In this document: piece after piece, positions 52,455-60,419 of the stretch
How the letters are laid out: every line of letters starts with the position of its first letter
Position numbering within the stretch: position 1 is the first letter of the stretch
Assembly (NCBI GenBank): GCA_044772875.1
Contig: CP173058.1
Location: forward strand, 3,720,001 to 3,784,000
DNA from: Morganella morganii_D
GTDB taxonomy: Bacteria > Pseudomonadota > Gammaproteobacteria > Enterobacterales > Enterobacteriaceae
DNA: 64,000 bases
Direction: 5' to 3'
Position numbers and translations under genes: made by a program
The notes under the pieces: model-generated
The model's input: the letters and a program-made list of their open reading frames with translations, nothing else
Database searches by the model: none
Told to the model about the DNA's origin: nothing

Positions 52455-52530
52455 TGGTGCCCGGACTCGGAATCGAACCAAGGACACGGGGATTTTCAAT
52501 CCCCTGCTCTACCGACTGAGCTATCCGGGC
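52455..52530 (-). tRNA. pheU: tRNA-Phe (GAA)
   Basis: This 76-nt tRNA starts GCCCGGATAGCTCAG on the minus strand. The anticodon loop is TTGAAAA (anticodon GAA), the T arm is GGTTCGATTCC, and it ends with encoded CCA. In E. coli, pheU also lies next to yjdC. tRNA-Phe genes are well-known integration sites for pathogenicity islands; here all accessory DNA begins at its 3' side. Confidence 0.97.
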
Positions 52531-52657
52531 AACGGGGCGCATTAAACCGTATTACGTGGTTTGCGTCAATGGCTTTCTGTCAAAAAACCATAAAAAAAGT
52601 GTGAGTGTGCTCTTTTTATGCAGAATGCGGGCGCAATTTATGCACGTGGTGGATAAA

Positions 52658-53230
52658 TCAGCTGAGTGCGCCGTTTTTACGGCAGCGGGCGATGGTCAGA
52701 ACATCTTCAGCCAGCTGCCGGGCAGTGGCAATATCGTCTGTACTGCGAGATATCAGCAGTTTGCTCAGACATCCTTCCAGAATCAGTTCCAGCTGATGTG
52801 CCACCATATCACAATCGTCAATATCCAGCTCTCTGAGCAGTTCTGTGGTGAATGCAAAGGCACTTTGTTTCTGCTGTCGTGATAACTGATGGATCGGGTG
52901 GTCCGCATCAGGAAATGCGCTGCTGGCAGCAATAAACAGACATCCGGGAAAACGGTTTTCCCTGACCCGTTCTGCCAGTGCGGTGTAACGGGCAAGCAGT
53001 TTTTCTTCACCGGAAAGGGATTCATCCAGCAGAACGCGGCGCTGCCAGATATCAATCTGATTACCGTGGTAACGCAGGCAGTCGTAAAGCAGGTCATTGC
53101 GGGTCGGCCAGAAAATCCGCAGGCGTTCGGGATCGATGTTCAGATTATCGTTAAGAGTGGTTTCAGACATCAGAAGTCCGTGGTTTTCCAGCAGACTCAG
53201 TGCCTGATTGAGGACGTCTTCACGTTGCAC
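52658..53230 (-). CDS. yjdC: TetR-family regulator YjdC
   Basis: This 190-residue protein closely matches E. coli YjdC in length and sequence (MQREDVL start, then LLYDCLRYHGNQIDIW, EKLLARYTALAERV, RFPGCLFIAA and LILEGCLSKLL). It has an N-terminal TetR-type HTH and a C-terminal ligand domain. Ligand and targets are poorly known. In E. coli, dsbD and cutA lie between yjdC and dcuA; both are missing here. Confidence 0.92.
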   Translation of the reverse strand: MQREDVLNQALSLLENHGLLMSETTLNDNLNIDPERLRIFWPTRNDLLYDCLRYHGNQIDIWQRRVLLDESLSGEEKLLARYTALAERVRENRFPGCLFIAASSAFPDADHPIHQLSRQQKQSAFAFTTELLRELDIDDCDMVAHQLELILEGCLSKLLISRSTDDIATARQLAEDVLTIARCRKNGALS

Positions 53231-53301
53231 AGCAGGTTCTCCCTGATAGAGGCAATAGGGTTCAGAATAACGTGAGTGCGGATGAAAGGCGAGAGAAGCG
53301 G

Positions 53302-53333
53302 AAAAATAAAATCCGCCCCGGAGGGCGGATTTG
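53302..53333 (-). terminator. Terminator after dcuA
   Basis: The stem AATCCGCC / GGCGGATT (53310-53333) is followed on the minus strand by TTATTTTT. It lies 13 bp after the dcuA stop. Confidence 0.9.
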
Positions 53334-53346
53334 TCAGTGCGGGGAA

Positions 53347-54648
53347 TTACAGAACGGCACTGCCGATAAGAAAGCCGAAGCAGACCGACAGTGCAACACC
53401 AATGGTGCCGGGTATAAAGAACGGATGGTTGAAGACCAGTTTGCCGATGCGGGTAGTGCCGGTGTCATCCATCTGAACCGCCGCGACCAGCGTCGGGTAG
53501 GTCGGCAGGATAAACAGGCCGGAAACCGCAGAGAAAGAGGCAATGGCGGTCAGTGGTGTGACGCCCAGCGCCAGTGCCATCGGCATCAGGGCTTTGGCGG
53601 TGGCTGCCTGTGAATAGAGCAGGGCAGAACAGAAGAAGAAGATAACTGCCAGCAGCCACGGATGCTGAGTGATTAAATCACCGGCGGTCAGTTTGATCCA
53701 GTCCAGGTTAGCCTGAACGAAGGTATCACCCAGCCACGCTACACCCAGGATACAGATACAGGCACTCATCCCGGCTTTAAAGGTACTGGAGTTCAGGATG
53801 ATATCCGTTTCTACCTTACAAATTAAAGTGATAAGTGTCGCAACACTGAGCATGATAATCAGGATGGCGTTAGTTGTTGTCATAATCGGCTCAGACAGCA
53901 GCCCGACACTCTTACTGTTCACAACCGCAAAGACCACAACAGACAAGACGCCGAGCAGGAACAGGAACACAGACAGTTTGGCTGCCGGTTTGATGGCGGC
54001 TTTCTCACTGCGGTTCAGTTCAACCACACCTTCGGCAAGGCGTTTCTTAAAGACCGGGTCATCGGCGAGTTTGTCATCAAACAACCAGGACACAATAAAG
54101 GACATCAGGATGATCGCAATGAAGGTAGATGGCAGGAGGATCATCAGCAGATGCAGATAGCTGACTCCCATCGGTTCCATCACCGATGACATATACACCA
54201 CCGCCGCCGAAATCGGTGACGCGGTGATCCCAATCTGTGCCGCCACAACTGCAGTGGAAAGCGGGCGGGAAGGTTTAATCCCCTGTTCTTTGGCGACCTC
54301 AGTGATCACCGGCAGGGTAGCCAGTGAAATATTACCGGTTCCGGCAAACAGTGTCAGAAAATAAGTGACGATCGGGGCGAGGATGGTGATGTAGCGCGGA
54401 TTGCGGCGCAGCAGTTTTTCAGTCTGCTGAACCAGATAATCCAGTCCGCCCGCAACCTGCATGGCAGAGATTGCAGCGATAACAGCCATTATAATGGAGA
54501 TAACGTCGAACGGGATGCTGCCCGGTTTCACGCCGATGGCTGCGAGGGCGAGAACCCCCAGTCCGCCGGCAAAACCGATGCCTATCCCTCCGAGGCGTGC
54601 CCCGAGATAAATGGCCAGCAGTACGATAATAAATTCGATGGCTAGCAT
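53347..54648 (-). CDS. dcuA: Anaerobic C4-dicarboxylate transporter DcuA
   Basis: This 433-residue membrane protein has the same length as E. coli DcuA. It has about ten hydrophobic helices, with MLAIEFIIVLLAIYLGARLGG at the start and FAGTGNISLATLPVITEVAK in the middle. It exchanges fumarate, malate or aspartate for succinate, feeding fumarate respiration and, as aspartate uptake, nitrogen supply. It lies downstream of aspA with its own terminator between them. Confidence 0.96.
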   Translation of the reverse strand: MLAIEFIIVLLAIYLGARLGGIGIGFAGGLGVLALAAIGVKPGSIPFDVISIIMAVIAAISAMQVAGGLDYLVQQTEKLLRRNPRYITILAPIVTYFLTLFAGTGNISLATLPVITEVAKEQGIKPSRPLSTAVVAAQIGITASPISAAVVYMSSVMEPMGVSYLHLLMILLPSTFIAIILMSFIVSWLFDDKLADDPVFKKRLAEGVVELNRSEKAAIKPAAKLSVFLFLLGVLSVVVFAVVNSKSVGLLSEPIMTTTNAILIIMLSVATLITLICKVETDIILNSSTFKAGMSACICILGVAWLGDTFVQANLDWIKLTAGDLITQHPWLLAVIFFFCSALLYSQAATAKALMPMALALGVTPLTAIASFSAVSGLFILPTYPTLVAAVQMDDTGTTRIGKLVFNHPFFIPGTIGVALSVCFGFLIGSAVL

Positions 54649-54701
54649 AAGTGCTCCTGTAAAATCCCGTAGAAAAATGTTAAATTTTTGTAGTATGGTA
54701 A

Positions 54702-54736
54702 TAAAAAAGCACGTTACCTTGCGATGACGTGCTTTT
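54702..54736 (-). terminator. Terminator between aspA and dcuA
   Basis: The stem AAAAGCACGT / ACGTGCTTTT has a 12-nt loop and a T run on the minus strand. aspA transcripts may end here, with dcuA made by readthrough or its own promoter in the next ~55 bp, as in E. coli. Confidence 0.85.
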
Positions 54737-54763
54737 GTGTTCTATGTATTTCTTATTATTATA

Positions 54764-56188
54764 TTAATCATCAAAACGTTTTGCTTTATAGGCCGGATTT
54801 TTTAAGTTCTCAATTGAGAAAATATCATCCAGCTCAGCTTCTGTCAGCAGGCCGCGCTCCAGAACCACTTCGCGCACACTCTTGCCGGTTTCCGCACAGA
54901 TCTTACCGACGATATCCCCGTTATGGTGGCCGATGAACGGGTTCAGATATGTCACGATACCGATAGAGTTGAACACATACGCTTCACAAATCTCTTTGTT
55001 GGCGGTAATGCCGGAAACGCATTTTTCACCCAGATTGCGGCAGGCGTTGCTCAGCAGAGAAATAGACTCAAACATGGCCTGGCCGATAGCCGGTTCCATC
55101 ACGTTCAGCTGTAACTGACCTGCTTCGGCCGCCATGGTAACACATACATCATTACCGATGACTTTGAAACAGGCCTGGTTCACAACTTCCGGAATAACCG
55201 GATTCACTTTTGCCGGCATAATAGAAGAGCCCGCCTGCATTTCCGGCAGATTGATCTCTTTCAGACCCGCACGCGGACCGGAGGAGAGCAGACGCAGGTC
55301 ATTACAGATTTTGGAGAGCTTCATTGCCAGGCGTTTCAGTGCGCTGTGCAGCATCACGTAAGCGCCGCAGTCAGATGTGGCTTCAATCAGGTCTTCTGCC
55401 GGAACACATGGCAGACCGGTGACTTCAGCTAATTTCTCCACAGCCAGTTTCTGATAACCCGGAGCGGTGTTCAGCCCGGTACCAATCGCGGTGGCACCGA
55501 GATTAACTTCCAGCACCAGCTGAGCTGTGTGATGCAGGTTTCTGATCTCTTCTTTCATCAGGATGGCAAAGGCGTGGAATTCCTGGCCTAATGTCATCGG
55601 AACTGCATCCTGTAACTGGGTACGACCCATTTTCAGGATGTCTTTGAATTCATGTGCTTTGGCATCAAATATGCCTTTCAGATACTCAACGGATTTAATC
55701 AGTTGGGTAATCGAATTATAGACTGCGATACGGAAGCCGGTCGGATAAGCGTCATTGGTGGACTGGGCTTTGTTCAGGTGATCATTCGGGTTGAGGAATT
55801 CATATTCCCCTTTTTTGTGGCCCATCAGTTCCAGGCCGATATTTGCCAGAACTTCGTTTGTGTTCATGTTCAGCGACGTACCGGCACCGCCCTGGAAAAC
55901 ATCCACAGGGAACTGATCCATACATTTACCGTGGATCAGGACTTCATCACAGGCTTTGATAATTGTATCCGCAATCGCCCGCGGAATGGTGTGCAGTTCT
56001 TTATTCGCCATGGCAGCGGCTTTTTTCACCATCACCATGCCACGGATAAATTCCGGGACATCATTGATTGTACGGTCGCTGATATAGAAATTTTCGATAG
56101 CCCGCAGTGTATGGACACCATAGTACACGTCATCCGGTACTTCACGTTTACCCAGCAGGTCTTCTTCGATACGAAAATTATTTGACAT
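54764..56188 (-). CDS. aspA: Aspartate ammonia-lyase
   Basis: This protein has 474 residues from the ATG at 56188; an upstream TTG start is not needed. It is a fumarase/aspartase superfamily enzyme with the signature GSSIMPAKVNPV and active-site loops around TNDAYPTGFR and GRTQLQDAVP. It converts aspartate to fumarate and ammonia, supplying fumarate for respiration. It matches E. coli AspA (478) closely. A CRP-like site lies about 190 bp upstream. Confidence 0.97.
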   Translation of the reverse strand: MSNNFRIEEDLLGKREVPDDVYYGVHTLRAIENFYISDRTINDVPEFIRGMVMVKKAAAMANKELHTIPRAIADTIIKACDEVLIHGKCMDQFPVDVFQGGAGTSLNMNTNEVLANIGLELMGHKKGEYEFLNPNDHLNKAQSTNDAYPTGFRIAVYNSITQLIKSVEYLKGIFDAKAHEFKDILKMGRTQLQDAVPMTLGQEFHAFAILMKEEIRNLHHTAQLVLEVNLGATAIGTGLNTAPGYQKLAVEKLAEVTGLPCVPAEDLIEATSDCGAYVMLHSALKRLAMKLSKICNDLRLLSSGPRAGLKEINLPEMQAGSSIMPAKVNPVIPEVVNQACFKVIGNDVCVTMAAEAGQLQLNVMEPAIGQAMFESISLLSNACRNLGEKCVSGITANKEICEAYVFNSIGIVTYLNPFIGHHNGDIVGKICAETGKSVREVVLERGLLTEAELDDIFSIENLKNPAYKAKRFDD

Positions 56189-56376
56189 GAGAACCTTCTT
56201 TAATTGAATGGTTGTCTTACCTAATAGTAAAGACAGCAATTATATTATTTTGCCCGATATTAATAGTGAGTATCACTTAGTTTATTGCATTCTTAGTGAT
56301 GATATTCTGTATTTGCGTTGAATCCTTTTAGCCAGATCACTTATTAACTGAAATGTTTGCACTATTATCACTCTTA

Positions 56377-56392
56377 TGTGCGATAAATCACA
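56377..56392 (-). promoter_or_regulatory. CRP-like site upstream of aspA
   Basis: TGTGCGATAAATCACA fits the CRP consensus TGTGA-N6-TCACA with one mismatch. It lies in the 378-bp aspA/fxsA divergent region, 189 bp from the aspA start. E. coli aspA is CRP-regulated. The rest of the region holds the fxsA heat-shock promoter. Confidence 0.55.
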
Positions 56393-56423
56393 AATCTGAT
56401 GTGCGATTCCGCCGCATGCCGCG

Positions 56424-56451
56424 CTTGAAAACGTCTGAAATGACCCCATTA
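56424..56451 (+). promoter_or_regulatory. Heat-shock (sigma-32) promoter of fxsA
   Basis: The -35 CTTGAAA and -10 CCCCATTA are separated by 13 bp, both full matches to the sigma-32 consensus. It lies about 115 bp upstream of the fxsA ATG. Confidence 0.82.
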
Positions 56452-56566
56452 TTATGAACATCTATGACTAAAAATCGAATTTACAGCGCGTCTCTTAGAA
56501 GTAGTTCACAAAGGCTGACAAAGGGGCGGTTTTTTACATCACAGTGCACCACATAAGGAAGACGTT

Positions 56567-57064
56567 ATGCGTTGGTTACCCCTTATCCTCATTTGTCTGC
56601 TGATCTATATTGAGGCGGTCATTTTTGTTCATGTGGCATCCGCCATCGGTGTGTTTATGACACTGGTGCTGGTGGTGCTGACATCCTGTCTCGGCGTGTC
56701 TCTGGTACGCAATCAGGGAATGCGTAATCTGAGTCTGATTCAGCAGAAAATTCAGGCGGGTGAAAGCCCGGCGGCGGAAATGATCAAAAGCGTTTCTCTG
56801 GTGCTGGCCGGGATCCTGCTGGTACTGCCGGGCTTTTTTACCGATTTCCTGGGGTTGCTGCTGTTACTGCCGCCGGTACAGAAATTGCTGGTGTCCCGCG
56901 TTCTGCCGTTTATCCGTGTGTATCAGCCGCGGACAAACCCGTTCTCCGCAAATCAGGGAAATGTGTATGAAGGGGAATTTGAACGCCGCAGAGATACAGC
57001 GTCACAGCGGCTCAATCAGTCACCGGCGGCAGGTAACGATGATAACCCGCAGGATAAACCCTGA
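56567..57064 (+). CDS. fxsA: FxsA membrane protein
   Basis: This 165-residue integral membrane protein has MRWLPLILICLLIYIEAVIF, then FMTLVLVVLTSCLGVSLVRNQG and a Leu-rich helix before a hydrophilic tail. It is FxsA, which in E. coli relieves F-plasmid exclusion of phage T7. The AAGGAAG ribosome binding site is strong. It lies directly upstream of groES, as in E. coli (where yjeH is inserted). Confidence 0.93.
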   Translation: MRWLPLILICLLIYIEAVIFVHVASAIGVFMTLVLVVLTSCLGVSLVRNQGMRNLSLIQQKIQAGESPAAEMIKSVSLVLAGILLVLPGFFTDFLGLLLLLPPVQKLLVSRVLPFIRVYQPRTNPFSANQGNVYEGEFERRRDTASQRLNQSPAAGNDDNPQDKP

Positions 57065-57121
57065 TATCTGAACAGTTTGGACAGAGATAGTGAAATTTCG
57101 TATTTTTTTCGTCTCTGCCCC

Positions 57122-57150
57122 CTTGAACTGGTCCGGAACTGACCCCATCT
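57122..57150 (+). promoter_or_regulatory. Heat-shock (sigma-32) promoter of groESL
   Basis: The -35 CTTGAAC and -10 CCCCATCT are 14 bp apart, close to the E. coli groE promoter, preceded by CCCC. It lies about 85 bp upstream of groES. Confidence 0.88.
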
Positions 57151-57236
57151 GCTCATACATGGCAATGGTATTAGTATCCGGCCTGAACCTTTAATCCACG
57201 TTATTTGATACGGATTTTTTTACAGGAGATCTATCA

Positions 57237-57530
57237 ATGAAAATTCGTCCTTTGCACGACCGTGTTATTGTTAAGCGTAAAGAAGTTGAAGCGAAATCAG
57301 CGGGCGGGATTGTCCTGACCGGTACAGCGGCAGGTAAATCGACCCGTGGTGAAGTGCTGGCAGTAGGTAACGGTCGCATCCTGGAAAACGGCGAAATGAA
57401 ACCACTCGACGTCAAAGTCGGTGATATCGTGATTTTCAATGATGGTTACGGCGTAAAAGCTGAAAAAATTGATAATGAAGAAGTGCTGATTATGTCTGAA
57501 AGCGACATCCTCGCGATTGTCGAAGCATAA
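57237..57530 (+). CDS. groES: Co-chaperonin GroES
   Basis: This 97-residue GroES has MKIRPLHDRVIVKRKEVE, the mobile loop SAGGIVLTGTAAGKSTRGEV, and the beta-hairpin NDGYGVK. It caps GroEL. The AGGAG ribosome binding site and the 64-bp gap to groEL mark one operon. Normal in every respect. Confidence 0.99.
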   Translation: MKIRPLHDRVIVKRKEVEAKSAGGIVLTGTAAGKSTRGEVLAVGNGRILENGEMKPLDVKVGDIVIFNDGYGVKAEKIDNEEVLIMSESDILAIVEA

Positions 57531-57594
57531 TAACACCGTACTGATTGTACTCAGATCTTCTTAAACCATAAAAGCATTCGAAGGAATAGAAATA

Positions 57595-59241
57595 ATGGCA
57601 GCTAAAGACGTAAAATTCGGTAACGACGCCCGTGTTAAAATGCTCCGTGGTGTCAACGTTCTGGCAGACGCGGTAAAAGTGACTTTAGGCCCGAAAGGCC
57701 GTAACGTTGTTTTAGACAAATCATTCGGCGCACCGGTTATTACTAAAGATGGTGTGTCTGTTGCACGTGAAATCGAACTGGACGACAAGTTCGAGAACAT
57801 GGGCGCACAGATGGTAAAAGAAGTTGCCTCTAAAGCGAACGATGCTGCGGGCGACGGTACCACCACTGCAACCGTACTGGCACAGTCTATCATCACTGAA
57901 GGCCTGAAAGCCGTGGCTGCGGGTATGAACCCGATGGATCTGAAACGCGGAATCGATAAAGCCGTTGTTGCCGCCGTTGAGGAGCTGAAAAAACTGTCTG
58001 CACCGTGCTCTGATACCACGGCTATCGCGCAGGTAGGTACTATCTCTGCAAACTCCGATGAAACCGTCGGTAAACTGATTGCAGAAGCGATGGATAAAGT
58101 CGGTAAAGAAGGTGTTATCACTGTTGAAGAAGGTACCGGCCTGGAAGACGAACTGGATGTTGTTGAAGGTATGCAGTTCGACCGCGGTTACCTCTCCCCG
58201 TATTTCATCAACAAACCGGAAACCGGTTCTGTTGAATTAGAAAATCCGTACATCCTGCTGGTTGACAAAAAAATCTCCAACATCCGCGAACTGCTGCCGG
58301 TTCTGGAAGGCGTTGCAAAAGCAAGCAAGCCGCTGATGATTATCGCAGAAGATGTTGAAGGTGAAGCTCTGGCAACGCTGGTGGTTAACACCATGCGCGG
58401 TATCGTGAAAGTAGCTGCGGTGAAAGCGCCGGGCTTCGGTGACCGCCGTAAAGCAATGCTGCAGGATATCGCTACCCTGACCAACGGTACTGTTATCTCT
58501 GAAGAGATCGGTATGGAGCTGGAAAAAGCCACTCTGGAAGATTTGGGTCAGGCAAAACGTATCGTTATCAACAAAGATACCACCACTATCATTGATGGTG
58601 TGGGTGAAGAAGAAACTATCGCTTCACGCGTTGGTCAGATCCGTCAGCAGATCGAAGATTCAACCTCTGATTACGACCGTGAAAAACTGCAGGAGCGCGT
58701 AGCGAAACTGGCAGGCGGTGTTGCTGTTATCAAAGTCGGTGCGGCAACTGAAGTTGAAATGAAAGAAAAACGCGCCCGTGTTGACGATGCACTGCATGCG
58801 ACCCGTGCAGCTGTTGAAGAAGGTGTTGTTGCCGGCGGCGGTACTGCATTAGTCCGTGTTGCGGCTGCTCTGACAGCCCTGACCGGTGATAACGAAGATC
58901 AGAACGTGGGTATCCGTGTTGCGCTGCGCGCAATGGAAGCACCGATGCGTCAGATCGTTGAAAACGCCGGTGAAGAGCCATCTGTTGTTGTTAACAACGT
59001 GAAAGGCGGCAAAGGTAACTACGGTTACAACGCAGCAACCGAAGAATACGGCGATATGATCGCAATGGGTATCCTGGATCCGACTAAAGTAACCCGTTCT
59101 GCTCTGCAGTTCGCCGGTTCTATCGCGGGTCTGATGATCACCACTGAAGCGATGATCACCGATCTGCCTAAAGACGACAAAATGGATTTAGGTGCCGCCG
59201 GTGGTATGGGCGGCATGGGTGGTATGGGCGGCATGATGTAA
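57595..59241 (+). CDS. groEL: Chaperonin GroEL
   Basis: This 548-residue chaperonin has MAAKDVKFGNDARVKML, the ATP-site DGTTTATVLA and GDG motifs, and the C-terminal GGM repeat tail typical of enterobacteria. It folds many cytosolic proteins. Codon use is highly biased, as expected for an abundant protein. Confidence 0.99.
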   Translation: MAAKDVKFGNDARVKMLRGVNVLADAVKVTLGPKGRNVVLDKSFGAPVITKDGVSVAREIELDDKFENMGAQMVKEVASKANDAAGDGTTTATVLAQSIITEGLKAVAAGMNPMDLKRGIDKAVVAAVEELKKLSAPCSDTTAIAQVGTISANSDETVGKLIAEAMDKVGKEGVITVEEGTGLEDELDVVEGMQFDRGYLSPYFINKPETGSVELENPYILLVDKKISNIRELLPVLEGVAKASKPLMIIAEDVEGEALATLVVNTMRGIVKVAAVKAPGFGDRRKAMLQDIATLTNGTVISEEIGMELEKATLEDLGQAKRIVINKDTTTIIDGVGEEETIASRVGQIRQQIEDSTSDYDREKLQERVAKLAGGVAVIKVGAATEVEMKEKRARVDDALHATRAAVEEGVVAGGGTALVRVAAALTALTGDNEDQNVGIRVALRAMEAPMRQIVENAGEEPSVVVNNVKGGKGNYGYNAATEEYGDMIAMGILDPTKVTRSALQFAGSIAGLMITTEAMITDLPKDDKMDLGAAGGMGGMGGMGGMM

Positions 59242-59270
59242 TCATGTAGTCTGCATACTACTGCTTCCTG

Positions 59271-59306
59271 AAAAGCCTGTAACCTTAATTGGTTACGGGC
59301 TTTTTT
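59271..59306 (+). terminator. Terminator of groESL
   Basis: The stem AAAAGCCTGTAACC / GGTTACGGGCTTTTTT has one mismatch and a T run. It follows the groEL stop by 29 bp. The remaining bases up to 59405 hold the promoter region of the next operon. Confidence 0.9.
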
Positions 59307-59405
59307 GTATGTTAACTGCCTGTGCGTTTCATAATATCCCACTGCTTATCATAATTATGAGGTATTATTGAGGAATATCGCTGATGAAATGGGGGAGTGC
59401 CGGAT

Positions 59406-60146
59406 ATGCTGGATTTTCTGAGGAATTACGACAACTTAACCGTCAGTGAGAAAAAAGTATTAAAGTATCTTACGGAAAATATTGCCGATATTCCCTGGTT
59501 AAATATTAATGAATTAGTCGCCAAAACGTTTGTCTCCAAAACGGTGATTATCAATTTATCCCAGAAATTAGGCTTCAGCGGATTTAAAGAACTTAAATTT
59601 CAGATTAATAATCATATCCTCTCACAAAATAAAGCAGAGAAAAAAGCGTCTGTATCCTATAAAAAACAGCTGGAAAATAATATTCATAAAACTTTCACAC
59701 TGATTAATGAAGATCAGATCCGGGATTGTGCAAAAACATTGCGCGGTTCACGGAATATTTTCCTGGTGGCGCGGGGAACCAGCAAAGCGGTAGGTTACTA
59801 CCTTGAGCATTTATTATTTTCGCTCGGACTGCACTGCTTTTTTATTAATGATTATAATCTTTCTGATTCTTTTACCCGTCTTGTCAGCAAAGATGACACG
59901 GTAATGTTTATTTCCCTCTCCGGCGGGACTAAAAAGATCATCGAAACGGCGAAAATCGTCCAGCTGAAAGATGCCCATATCATCAGTATGACCGCCTTCC
60001 ATACCAATGAACTGACTACATACGCGAATAATACGCTGTTTTGCTTCTCTGACAGTTACGACACAAAACGGGATGACTCTAAGTCCAGAACGGGATTTTT
60101 TATTCTGGCGGATTTATTAATTAATGAGCTGGAAAGTTTGCTGTAA
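59406..60146 (+). CDS. RpiR/MurR-family transcriptional regulator
   Basis: This protein has 246 residues from the ATG at 59406, after GGGGGAG; a GTG 9 nt upstream lies in the ribosome binding site. It has an N-terminal HTH (LTVSEKKVLKYLTENI, then NELVAKTFVSKTVIINLSQKLGF) and a C-terminal SIS sugar-phosphate-binding domain (NIFLVARGTSKAVGYYLEHL, TVMFISLSGGTKKIIETA). RpiR-type proteins sense phosphosugars. It probably controls the PTS and lyase genes downstream through the palindrome at 60300-60313. Confidence 0.87.
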   Translation: MLDFLRNYDNLTVSEKKVLKYLTENIADIPWLNINELVAKTFVSKTVIINLSQKLGFSGFKELKFQINNHILSQNKAEKKASVSYKKQLENNIHKTFTLINEDQIRDCAKTLRGSRNIFLVARGTSKAVGYYLEHLLFSLGLHCFFINDYNLSDSFTRLVSKDDTVMFISLSGGTKKIIETAKIVQLKDAHIISMTAFHTNELTTYANNTLFCFSDSYDTKRDDSKSRTGFFILADLLINELESLL

Positions 60147-60299
60147 ATAAATTAACTCATTATTTAGCTTAAGTTGAATTGAATGCTTTTTATTCAATAA
60201 TTCATGCTGTTTTTAAAATAATTATCTGTTTAAAAAACCACGAATGCATCCACAGGAAAATCATTATCATCATGATTTTTAAATAATTATCGCCTTGGA

Positions 60300-60313
60300 A
60301 TGACCCGGGTCAT
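60300..60313. promoter_or_regulatory. 14-bp perfect palindrome, candidate operator
   Basis: ATGACCCGGGTCAT is a perfect palindrome 107 bp upstream of the PTS gene and in the gap between the regulator and the transporter. It is a good operator candidate for the RpiR-type protein. The rest of the 273-bp gap (60147-60419) is AT-rich with no gene; a ribosome binding site (AAGGAAA) precedes the PTS start. Confidence 0.5.
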
Positions 60314-60419
60314 AATGTAAGACCTGAGATAATATTTAAAACCGCACCATCATTTCATTTAAAAAACGCAGTGCTAGTATTCCGGATAATGTCAATATTC
60401 TTCGTCGCAAGGAAACAAT

